DNA from: Allacma fusca
Lineage: Eukaryota > Arthropoda > Collembola > Symphypleona > Sminthuridae
Direction: 5' to 3'
DNA: 64,000 nt
Assembly: GCA_947179485.1 (NCBI GenBank)
Contig: OX359248.1
Location: 48,804,847-48,868,846, forward strand
The notes beneath the pieces were generated by a model. It was not told where the DNA came from. It made no database searches and worked only from the letters and a program-made list of their open reading frames with translations. Both the position numbers and the translations under genes were made by a program. The stretch's first letter is position 1. Each line of letters starts with the position of its first letter. This document shows, in pieces, positions 11,502-20,268 of this stretch.

Positions 11502-14500
11502 ATGGCTACACTTGCTAAGTTACAGAAGTCTCAAGCGTCTGTAAAATCTACGCTGCACACGATTGAGAAAGACCTCAATGCTACAACGGGCAAGGTTATT
11601 CAAGTGCGCTATGAGCGTCTAGTGAAAATTCTTGACCGTCAAGAAGTATCCATGAACGAGACTCACACCGAAATCTACAGACATCTTGCTAACGCGGCTG
11701 AAGAGACTGTACAAGACACTGAGTTTGGCTTACTGTACAACTTGCATCTTTCCCTGGTCGACAGACTCGATCAGTTAAAACCAGACTCAACCCCTGTTAT
11801 GACAAGAGCAAAGGTCAAATTGCCTGAACTTGAAGTTCCTCACTTTGATGGGGATATTGCGACTTGGAATTCCTTCCATGATTTGTTTGTTGCCACTGTG
11901 CATAATAGTACTGACTTAACCGCCGCCCAAAAGTTGCAATATCTCAAAACCTCCCTGAAAAAAGATGCTGCCAATGTCGTCAAACACCTTCAAGTCACAG
12001 ACTCCAATTATGATGAAGCATGGATATTGCTTAAGAAACGTTATGACAATAAGCGAGAAATTGTGACATCCCACCTCGATCGCTTAACTAATCAACCGCC
12101 GCTCAAAGAAGAGAATGGAATCCAGCTCCGTAAGTTGATTGACATTACGCAGGAATGTGTGCAAGCCCTTAAGGTTCTCGGTCAACCCACTCAACATTGG
12201 GATAGCATTCTCGTCTTTCTCATCTCCAAGAAAATTGACCCAGAATCGAGACGACAGTGGATTCTTTCCCTGACCACTACTGACCTTCCAAAATTTGATG
12301 ATTTCATCACATTCCTTGAGCAGCGTGCGAATGCTATCACTGAGAATTTCAGTAAACCCAAGCCATCCTCGTCAGCTGAAAGAAAAGTTGTGTCCCATCT
12401 TGGTTCCCACTCTGTTAAGTGTCATGTGTGTTCCGAATCTCATTACACATTTAAATGTCCCAAATTTCAACAACAGTCTATTTCTGAACGCCGTGAGACT
12501 CTACAGAAGAAAAGACTATGCTTCAACTGCCTTCATGCAGGTCATGTGAATAATGCATGCAAATCCGAGCAATCCTGTCGGATCTGTAACAAGCGTCACC
12601 ATACAATGGTTCACATTGAGAAAAAGGACGACAAATCAGCCCAATCTGCATCAAGTAATACAGTTACAGTCATAGCCAGTTCATGTCCAGCCTCCTCTGT
12701 TATCTCGACTCATGTTTTACTCCCTACTGCCATCGTTTACGTAATGGACAGTAAAGGTTATTCGCAGTCCTGTAGAGCTCTCTTGGATTCAGGCTCCGAA
12801 GTTAGCTTTGTCTCTTCCAGTTGCGTAAAAAGGCTCGGCATTCCAATTGAAGAGGCAGATTTGCAAATCCACGGCGTATCTGCTGCTCCAGTAGGGTCAT
12901 CCAACGGAAAGGTTCAGTTGCAAGTTTCTTCCCGTATTTATGAATATGCAACACCAATTGAAGCTTATATACTGCCTCGTGTAACCAAACCACTTCCAAC
13001 TACTCCCGTCCCTGGATCTAGCCTAAACTACATTAAAGGTTTACGATTAGCTGATCCATTTTATTTCAGACCTGAGGACATTGACCTTCTCATTGGAGCC
13101 GATGTTTTCTCCAACATTCTTCGTGCCACTCCTGTCATAGTTGGCCCACCAGGATTTCCTAATGCTATTGACACAGAATTTGGTTGGGTTATCTCTGGTC
13201 GTTATCATGCTAATGTGCCCACCAATATCTCCTCACTTCATGTCCATTGTGAGCTTGAATCTATTTTGAGAAGCTTCTGGGAAATAGAGTCAGCCCCTTC
13301 TACTGCAAGTCCTGTCCTTTCTGTTGAAGAACAACTTTGTGAGCAACACTACGTGCAAACTCACCAACGCCTGTCTAATGGAAGGTATATGCTGAGGCTA
13401 CCGTTCAAACTCAACACACCTGTCCTTGGTTCATCTCGTGACCTAGCCATTCGCCGACTTCAAGCTGTAGAGCGTAGATTGACTTCTCAGCCAGCTATGT
13501 ACAATATGTACATAGACTGCATGCGTGAATACATACGACTTGGTCATATGGAGAAACTGCCTCCCAATGAAGTACACTCACCGTCGAATGCTTTCTACTT
13601 TCCCCACCATTGTGTAATGAAAGCATCCAGTACAACTACTAAGTTACGAGTAGTTTTTGACGGCTCTGCAAAAACTTCAAATGGAATCTCCCTAAATGAA
13701 ACCCAAATGATTGGACCCAAGGTTCACTCTGATCTTCTTCCCATATTATTGCGCTTTCGTATGTGGCTACTGTCAATCCTCGCAGATGCAAAGATGATGT
13801 ACCGCCAATTTCTCATTCATCCAGAAGATCGTGTTTACCAGCGTGTAGTATGGAGAGAAAGTCCCACATCTCCCATAGAAGATTATGCCCTCTTAACTGT
13901 TACGTATGGTAATGTCTCAGCCGTACATCATGCAAACCGAACTGTACAACAGTTAGCCTTGGATGAAAAGGTAAAGTTTCCTCTGGCATCTGAAGTTATC
14001 CTGCGTGATGCTTATGTTGATGACATCTTATCTGGAGCCGACAGTCTTGAAGATGGTTTGACTCTTCAGAAGCAGCTTCTCCAGATGTTTTCGTCTGCTA
14101 AAATTGAGCTACGAAAATGGACTTCCAACAACGCTAATTTCCTTTCCCATTTGCCCCAGGAACTTCGTGAAGTCCAAGTCCCTTTCCCTCTTGATGTGGA
14201 TCAAACCGTGAAAAGTTTAGGGTTGCAATACAGCCCAGCTACAGATTCCTTTACTTTCTCCGTCGTACCCCCACCTAACCGTAAAGTTAGTACCAAAAGG
14301 ACCCTCTTGTCTGACATCTCCAAAATATTTGATCCGTTTGGGTGGCTTTCCCCAGTCACCATAAAAACCAAAATCCTATTTCAAACTCTTTGGAGCCGCG
14401 AATTGTCTTGGGATAAACCATTACCTGAAGATGTCATGACTACATGGACAAAATATCATCAGCAACTTCATTCCATAGATTCAATCCGAATTCCTCGTCA

Positions 14501-16571
14501 TGCAATTCTCCCCAACTCCATTCGTTTTAGCCTCCTTGGATTCTGTGATGCTTCACAATCTGCTTTTGCTGCCGTTCTATACATAAAATCTACTACAGCC
14601 TCTGATGAATCAACTGTCCAATTGTTGCTTTCGAAAACGAGAGTAGCTCCAGCAAAACAGGAATCTTTACCACGCCTTGAGCTGTGTGGGGCGGTGCTAT
14701 TGTCAAATCTTGTCAAATTTGCCCAACAACACCTCCTTCAAACCTTTGAATCCGTCCACTTATGGACTGACAGTACAATTGTGTTGCACTGGATCTCATC
14801 CCCACCTTCCCGCTGGAAAGTCTTCGTGGCTAACCGTGTATCACAAATTCAACAACAGTTTCCACGCTCCCATTGGCACCACGTCCGAAGTGAGGATAAT
14901 CCTGCAGATTCCGCATCCAGGGGAATCGATCCGAGTGACTTAGCTTCTCACCCCCTCTGGTGGACTGGACCTTCATGGCTAGCTACAACTGATTATAATT
15001 TTGAAGACCAAGTTTGCATCCCTGATGTCTCACTTGAAGCTAAACCGTTAAAAACAGTCTCGCTTTCTGTTGTCGTTGAAGCCCCTTTTCTTACGAAGTT
15101 CTCATCACTATTCAAACTCAAACGAGTGTCAGCCTATGTACTGCGTTTTATCTACAACTGTAAGCATAAGAAGTTCAGACGCTTTGGTCCGCTTTCGGCT
15201 CAAGAGCTTCACGCTGCGCTCCTTCTATGTGTAAGGTTAGTACAGGGATGTACTTTCCCCAAAGAAATCCACTCCATACAATCCGACCTACCACTACCTG
15301 TAAAAAGTAAAATCCTCTGTCTAAGCCCCATCCTAGATTGTGGTTTACTTCGTGTAGGAGGACGGCTTAAGCATTCCAAGTTAACCTCGGACCGAAGGTA
15401 TCCTCTGCTTTTGCCCAAGGACCATCATCTTACCAAGCTAATTATTACTGACGCTCATGTCAATAATCTCCATTCAGGTCCTCAAGCCCTTGTAGCTACC
15501 CTACGTCAACAGTTTTGGATTCTCTCCTGTCGTGACATTGCTCGTAGGATTATTCGGAATTGTGTCCTGTGTTTTCGCTATCGCGCCCAAGCAGCCCAGC
15601 AAATTATGAGTGACTTACCTGCGACCCGTGTGACCCAGTCAGAAGTATTTCAAAATACTGGTGTGGATTATGCGGGGCCTATCTGCATTAAAAGAAACAT
15701 TGGAGGAAGAGGCAATCAAACTGTGAAGGCATACGTAGCTGTATTCATTTGCTTCTCAACACATGCAATACACCTTGAAGCAGTCAGTGATATGACTGCT
15801 GATGCATTTATTTCTACCCTTCGTAGGTTCATTTCAAGGCGAGGTCGTCCGTTCCAAATGTTTAGCGACTGTGGCTCTAACTTTCTCAAAGCCAGTCGTG
15901 AAATCACAGAATATCGGGACTTTCTCCAAAAGGATCCTCAAGCCACAGTTATTCATGAGTTCCTGGCGTCCAAGATGATTACCTGGCATTTCAATCCCCC
16001 CTCATCCCCACATTTTGGAGGTCTGTGGGAATCAGCTGTGAAACTTATGAAGTCTCATCTTATACGCTGCATTGGGAACTCAATCCTTAACTTTGAAGAG
16101 TTATCAACCCTTCTGACACAAGTGGAAGCCTGCGTAAACTCTCGTCCGTTGACTCCAGTCTCAAGCAGCCCTGAGGATTTGTCTCCGCTCACCCCTGGTC
16201 ACTTCCTGATTGGTCGTCCACTTGATGCTTTACCTGAACCTGACATGACCGAGCTGAAACTCAACCGCTTATCCCGCTGGCAGTTGTGTCAACAAATGAC
16301 ACAACATTTCTGGAAGCGCTGGCATGAAGAATATCTCTCCATGCTTCAGGTACGTTACAAGTGGAACCACATATCTGATAACCTCAAGTTAGGAACAATG
16401 GTTTTACTAAAAGACGAGCGTCTTCCTCCAACTGAATGGAAACTTGGCCGTATCTCCGAACTTCATCCCGGAAAAGATGAACTTGTCCGTGTCGTGACCA
16501 TTCGCACATCTGACGGCTACTTAAAACGTCCATTTGTAAAGCTGTGTCCACTTCCCATCGATTGTGATTAA
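11502..16571 (+). CDS. BEL-3 gag-pol polyprotein (BEL/Pao), intact
   Basis: 1689 residues, uninterrupted. In order: an N-terminal helical region; DUF1759-type gag (about 105-250, ELEVPHFDGDIATW); CCHC knuckles near 305-370 (CFNCLHAGHVNNAC); retropepsin LLDSGSEVSF near 426; reverse transcriptase with DAKMMYRQ near 760 and YVDDIL near 837; Pao A17/RNase H with CDASQSAF near 1015 and WTDSTIVLHW near 1087; integrase zinc finger near 1317-1360; DDE core GVDYAG (1386), SDCGSNF (1455), GLWESAVK (1507); and a C-terminal DUF5641-like module. The polyprotein would be cut by its own protease into capsid and enzymes for cytoplasmic reverse transcription and nuclear integration. One oddity is that the RT segment usually read as FGxxSAPF is YGNVSAVH here. 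Confidence 0.95.
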   Translation: MATLAKLQKSQASVKSTLHTIEKDLNATTGKVIQVRYERLVKILDRQEVSMNETHTEIYRHLANAAEETVQDTEFGLLYNLHLSLVDRLDQLKPDSTPVMTRAKVKLPELEVPHFDGDIATWNSFHDLFVATVHNSTDLTAAQKLQYLKTSLKKDAANVVKHLQVTDSNYDEAWILLKKRYDNKREIVTSHLDRLTNQPPLKEENGIQLRKLIDITQECVQALKVLGQPTQHWDSILVFLISKKIDPESRRQWILSLTTTDLPKFDDFITFLEQRANAITENFSKPKPSSSAERKVVSHLGSHSVKCHVCSESHYTFKCPKFQQQSISERRETLQKKRLCFNCLHAGHVNNACKSEQSCRICNKRHHTMVHIEKKDDKSAQSASSNTVTVIASSCPASSVISTHVLLPTAIVYVMDSKGYSQSCRALLDSGSEVSFVSSSCVKRLGIPIEEADLQIHGVSAAPVGSSNGKVQLQVSSRIYEYATPIEAYILPRVTKPLPTTPVPGSSLNYIKGLRLADPFYFRPEDIDLLIGADVFSNILRATPVIVGPPGFPNAIDTEFGWVISGRYHANVPTNISSLHVHCELESILRSFWEIESAPSTASPVLSVEEQLCEQHYVQTHQRLSNGRYMLRLPFKLNTPVLGSSRDLAIRRLQAVERRLTSQPAMYNMYIDCMREYIRLGHMEKLPPNEVHSPSNAFYFPHHCVMKASSTTTKLRVVFDGSAKTSNGISLNETQMIGPKVHSDLLPILLRFRMWLLSILADAKMMYRQFLIHPEDRVYQRVVWRESPTSPIEDYALLTVTYGNVSAVHHANRTVQQLALDEKVKFPLASEVILRDAYVDDILSGADSLEDGLTLQKQLLQMFSSAKIELRKWTSNNANFLSHLPQELREVQVPFPLDVDQTVKSLGLQYSPATDSFTFSVVPPPNRKVSTKRTLLSDISKIFDPFGWLSPVTIKTKILFQTLWSRELSWDKPLPEDVMTTWTKYHQQLHSIDSIRIPRHAILPNSIRFSLLGFCDASQSAFAAVLYIKSTTASDESTVQLLLSKTRVAPAKQESLPRLELCGAVLLSNLVKFAQQHLLQTFESVHLWTDSTIVLHWISSPPSRWKVFVANRVSQIQQQFPRSHWHHVRSEDNPADSASRGIDPSDLASHPLWWTGPSWLATTDYNFEDQVCIPDVSLEAKPLKTVSLSVVVEAPFLTKFSSLFKLKRVSAYVLRFIYNCKHKKFRRFGPLSAQELHAALLLCVRLVQGCTFPKEIHSIQSDLPLPVKSKILCLSPILDCGLLRVGGRLKHSKLTSDRRYPLLLPKDHHLTKLIITDAHVNNLHSGPQALVATLRQQFWILSCRDIARRIIRNCVLCFRYRAQAAQQIMSDLPATRVTQSEVFQNTGVDYAGPICIKRNIGGRGNQTVKAYVAVFICFSTHAIHLEAVSDMTADAFISTLRRFISRRGRPFQMFSDCGSNFLKASREITEYRDFLQKDPQATVIHEFLASKMITWHFNPPSSPHFGGLWESAVKLMKSHLIRCIGNSILNFEELSTLLTQVEACVNSRPLTPVSSSPEDLSPLTPGHFLIGRPLDALPEPDMTELKLNRLSRWQLCQQMTQHFWKRWHEEYLSMLQVRYKWNHISDNLKLGTMVLLKDERLPPTEWKLGRISELHPGKDELVRVVTIRTSDGYLKRPFVKLCPLPIDCD

Positions 16572-16626
16572 TTAAGTACTCGTTTATTCGCTTTGAAATA
16601 CTCTAGTATTTCAACCCTGGCGGTAA

Positions 16627-17135
16627 TGATGGATTTACTGTTGTATATGACTTCAGACTTTTGTGTGACTATGGCTTGCTCCATTGAAATATTCTTATTC
16701 TAATTTCACCTTTTTGTGTTAACGTGATAACGCTTAATTTTATGCATTTTTCCGCTCCGTTCACTCGGCTGTTACCTTAAACTTGCAATCTTAGCCCCAC
16801 TCACTAATGCTATATCAACGTGATAATATGTACAATGTTCGGGTCATTTTCTGCTACACCAATGTATAGATTTAAGTGATAATATTTGTCATTTATCAAT
16901 CCCTAATGTTGTCTGTTTGGATGAGTGGACTTTTGTAACTAATCGGTATATACAAGCTATTCTAAGGTAATGAGCCAGTCTGTAATTGGCATCAGTACGT
17001 GTAATTTGGCTCTAAATTATTTTGACAAAATTAAATAGTAACGCAGTTTTAGTACAGTAAATCTCAGTTTTCCCCAGCCTGCATTTTACTTAACTCATAC
17101 TTTTTCTCGCACACATTCATGCTTAAGCCATATCA
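16627..17135 (+). repeat. BEL-3 3' LTR
   Basis: 509 bp copy of the 5' LTR, preceded by CTGGCGGTAA, a plausible polypurine tract, and followed by the target duplication CGCTC. Confidence 0.93.
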
Positions 17136-17140
17136 CGCTC

Positions 17141-17770
17141 AACCGGGATTTCTTTATTTAATGGCGATTTGGAGCTTGGTTTGCTTGCAGTAAAATTGTT
17201 GTCTCGCTAATTTACTTATCTATTTATGAATTGAATTGTATGTTTCTGGAATTGTATGTATAGGAGTATAGGTTGTATAGTTGCAGATTTATTATTTGTA
17301 TGAAGAATTTAGGCCATTTGGTTTTAGTGGATCTACATATATTATTTGGAGGAAAGACTAATAATTAGTATAGTTATGACTCAGTGTTAGTTAGTATGGA
17401 AATTAGTGCTGTTGAACTTGAATGAGTTATGAGTAATGGTTTTGTTCCTGGCTTTGAATTGAATTAAGATTTACTAATTATTATACTCATCATTTACAAG
17501 ATATTAAATGTTTCGATTGTATGGAAGATAAATATTTATAAGGATAGTAAATGATGATGATGGTAGTTAATTGTAGGTAGTCTGGAGTTACGAAACGTTT
17601 CAATAGAATTGATTGCTTGTGACCATATGACGTTTTGTATGAGAAACCTATCGAAAGGTTGGAATTAGCTACCAGATACGAGAATCATTTCTTTGTAGTT
17701 GTAGTCTTAGTGGAATATAGAGATACGTTGTTTTAGAAATATATAGAAAGTTACTGGTTACTATCTAAAA
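17141..17770 (+). other. GYP-2 5' leader
   Basis: AT-rich untranslated leader between the left LTR (displaced by BEL-3) and the gag start codon. It has many stops in all frames. The purine-rich AAATATATAGAAAGTTACTG precedes the gag ATG. I see no known RNA motif here. Confidence 0.6.
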
Positions 17771-19561
17771 ATGGTTAGGAGGGGACGTCGTAATCAGAGG
17801 GGGCGAACATTCAGTGCTCTCCATCTGACTAATACTACTCCAATCGATTTGCAAGGTAATTTGACTTCAGAGTCCACGCCTGTGAGTAGAAATGCGGGAA
17901 CGAAGGAAGTGGAAGGCAATAATGTTAGCGACAGCTTAAATGTCAATGTTGAGAATATTCCAATAAATTTAGATAGAGGTGGGAATGTTGTGAATGCTTT
18001 GAGTGTACAGGTTGAAAGTGAAGTCTTGGGGAAATTACAGGGATTATTTCAAACTATTATTTCTAGGCTAGATATACTAGAACAGAATAGTAGACGGAGT
18101 GACAATTTTGGAGCAGGTCAAGTTAGATTTGCGGGTGAATTTGATAACGATTGGAGAGGGCCGTGTAGTACACAGCAGGTTATTCCGAATTCACTTGATG
18201 AGATGATTCCAGGATATGGTTTTGGAGACTTGTGTCGTAATGACGACTGTGTTGCGTTTGGGGCACGGTCTGAGGTTCCAGGTGATAGGACTGTTATTAA
18301 TCCTCAAATTCACAATAGTGCACATCATGATCATCCGCTTCAATGGCCACAATGTGTTGGAAGACAAGGAAGGAATGTAGCAGGTCGTAGTACCAGTGTT
18401 CCAGGGATAAACCAGACAAATAATATGAGTAGGGTAGTTCGGGGTTCACAATCAAATGGTGGAATAAGGACGAATCATCTTAAGACTAGTGATATTTCAA
18501 TTCCGAAATACTCTGGAGCTCATGAAAAGAAAACTCCATACGATTTCTTGATAGAGTTAGAGAAGTATCAAAAAGCGGTAGGGTATTCTGAGGATGAAAT
18601 GTTGGCACAAGTTATTCCTTTAGCGTTAATAGAAGATGCGTATATGTGGTATAGGAAGCTCAATTCTGAATTACGTAGTTGGGAGTTATTCAAATATCAT
18701 TTCCGGCGAGAGTTTCAATCAGTTAATTACACTTGGCAAATGAGACGGGATTTGGATGGTAGGTTTCAAGGACCACATGAACCCCTTACAAAATTTATCT
18801 ACGTAATTGATGATTTCTTTGAAAGAATAGACCCCGCTACGCCTCAGCATACCAGGGTAGATAAAGTAATGGAAAATATGCACCCAGAGTACCGACATAA
18901 GATTCTTGGACGTCGCCAGAGTTATGCTACAATTAAAGAATTGTTAGACGAGGCGTATGAGGCTCAAGCTAGTATCGCATGGGATAGGGAATATAAGGTA
19001 CCAGATGTAAAACCAGGAGTTGAGCCTACATTGGCTTATAAAGTTCCGTTTCAGTTTCAGAAGGTTAGAGAAGCTGTGACAGAAAGTGTATCTCAAGTAC
19101 CCATTGCTAAGGAGTCTAAGTTGCCTGAAATTCAGCTGTCCTCGTTTAATAGGTATCAGTATTTTCATGATGAAGTAAATAAGCCTGACAAGCACAATAA
19201 TAACCAGTCTCGTGATAATCGTGCACCTTCACCTGGTCCTAGGAATTATGGTAATGATGGCAGGAGTAATAATTCCTACGGTTCCTACAACAACAACAAA
19301 GGAAATGGCAGTAATTATAGGTACCATGGCAATAGAAGTTCTGATATTTCACATATAGCTAGTGCTAGTAATGGAAATTGGAATGACAGAGCTGGTTATC
19401 AGTCCAATCAGGGTAATAGCGTACCGCAAGCTAGGCCTAGTACGCCGGATAATTCAGTTTCAATTAATGGTGGTAAAACTGCTCAGACACAAGTCAAACG
19501 TGTTCAGTCTCCTTCTCCAGCATCGGAGTCGGAAAACTGGCGCGGCCCGAGCTTGCAGTGA
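17771..19561 (+). CDS. GYP-2 gag, without zinc knuckle
   Basis: 596 residues. The basic start MVRRGRRNQRGR is followed by a disordered region and then a retrotransposon gag/capsid core at about 240-400 (IPKYSGAHEKKTPYDF, MWYRKLN, FRREFQSVNY, MENMHPEYRHKI, LLDEAYEAQ). The C-terminal 130 residues are rich in Asn, Gly, Ser and Arg with no CX2CX4HX4C knuckle, so RNA packaging must rely on basic or low-complexity sequence. The protein would form the virus-like particle. The stop at 19559-19561 lies inside a frameshift-signal hairpin, and protease is reached in the -1 frame. Confidence 0.88.
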   Translation: MVRRGRRNQRGRTFSALHLTNTTPIDLQGNLTSESTPVSRNAGTKEVEGNNVSDSLNVNVENIPINLDRGGNVVNALSVQVESEVLGKLQGLFQTIISRLDILEQNSRRSDNFGAGQVRFAGEFDNDWRGPCSTQQVIPNSLDEMIPGYGFGDLCRNDDCVAFGARSEVPGDRTVINPQIHNSAHHDHPLQWPQCVGRQGRNVAGRSTSVPGINQTNNMSRVVRGSQSNGGIRTNHLKTSDISIPKYSGAHEKKTPYDFLIELEKYQKAVGYSEDEMLAQVIPLALIEDAYMWYRKLNSELRSWELFKYHFRREFQSVNYTWQMRRDLDGRFQGPHEPLTKFIYVIDDFFERIDPATPQHTRVDKVMENMHPEYRHKILGRRQSYATIKELLDEAYEAQASIAWDREYKVPDVKPGVEPTLAYKVPFQFQKVREAVTESVSQVPIAKESKLPEIQLSSFNRYQYFHDEVNKPDKHNNNQSRDNRAPSPGPRNYGNDGRSNNSYGSYNNNKGNGSNYRYHGNRSSDISHIASASNGNWNDRAGYQSNQGNSVPQARPSTPDNSVSINGGKTAQTQVKRVQSPSPASESENWRGPSLQ

Positions 19562-19573
19562 GGGATGCTCGGG
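19531..19573 (+). promoter_or_regulatory. GYP-2 candidate -1 frameshift site
   Basis: The zero-frame heptamer G GAA AAC occupies 19531-19537. After an 8 nt spacer comes a perfect 7 bp stem, CCCGAGC (19546-19552) with GCTCGGG (19567-19573), whose 14 nt loop contains the gag stop. The -1 frame is open from before the heptamer into protease. Layout and spacing match retroviral -1 signals such as the MMTV pro-pol G GAU UUA type. Efficiency is not known. Confidence 0.7.
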
Positions 19574-20268
19574 TGATTAAGAAAGTAACTTTCAACCCTC
19601 ACGTAAACATTTGTGAAAGTTTTAGTAATTATTTAGTCGGATCTGATCCATTAATGGAAGTAGAAATCCTGGGGCTTAAATCTCTTGCCCTGTTAGACAC
19701 CGGGTCTTCTATTTCAATTTTGGGGAAGCAATATATAGAATTAATTGACCGGAACAACATTAAAATTACAAAGGCTTTACGTGAGCTAACTATGGCGTCA
19801 GGGAGTTGTGATGCTAATGATTCAGTTTATTTAACAATATCTTGGCCTGGTGGATCACGTCGTCAGCGATTTGTGTTGCTACCTACTCTGAATAGACAGA
19901 TGCTCTTGGGCAGAGATTTTATTATTGCATGTAATATAAGCTTGCACTTACAAGAAAAAGGTTGGACATTGGGTCGCGATCCGCAAACTCTAGTTACTTT
20001 TGATAGAACCTTATCCTTTCCTGTTGAGCTGGAGGGTCCCAGTACTTTGGAAGTGAATCCCAAAGCGAATGCCTGTTCACGCCACTGGAATGAGGACGGT
20101 TATGATCAGTCCGTCATAAACTCGCCACAAGAGTCGTTGGATGGTAACGGGGCACTTCATGACCTACGTGTCATAAATACAGAGACTGGGTTAAACGTGC
20201 TGAATGAGCAGTCATTATTTTGTGACGCTGAAACCTTCTTCGAATTTGAATTTAATTGCTTATTGTGA
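19558..20268 (+). CDS. GYP-2 protease region (aspartic retropepsin)
   Basis: 236 codons in the -1 frame relative to gag. The frame is open upstream and has no natural ATG, so it is probably made as a gag-pro fusion by frameshifting. The retropepsin signature LLDTGSSISIL is at about residue 42, with LLGRDFI further on. It would dimerise and cut the polyprotein. The frame closes at 20268 before RT begins, where a one-base shift is needed to continue into the segment 20204-20450. Confidence 0.85.
   Translation: MRDARVIKKVTFNPHVNICESFSNYLVGSDPLMEVEILGLKSLALLDTGSSISILGKQYIELIDRNNIKITKALRELTMASGSCDANDSVYLTISWPGGSRRQRFVLLPTLNRQMLLGRDFIIACNISLHLQEKGWTLGRDPQTLVTFDRTLSFPVELEGPSTLEVNPKANACSRHWNEDGYDQSVINSPQESLDGNGALHDLRVINTETGLNVLNEQSLFCDAETFFEFEFNCLL

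Larger units (their letters stand above)
10898..17135 (+). mobile_element. BEL-3: complete BEL/Pao LTR retrotransposon with intact gag-pol
   Basis: 6238 bp. LTRs of 509 bp sit at 10898-11406 and 16627-17135 (TG...CA, about four differences), flanked by the 5 bp duplication CGCTC (10893-10897 and 17136-17140). It has a tRNA-Tyr-type primer site and a single 1689-codon ORF. It inserted immediately behind the left LTR of GYP-2, so the GYP-2 leader resumes at 17141. All parts needed for transposition appear present, so this copy may be active or was until recently. Confidence 0.95.
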
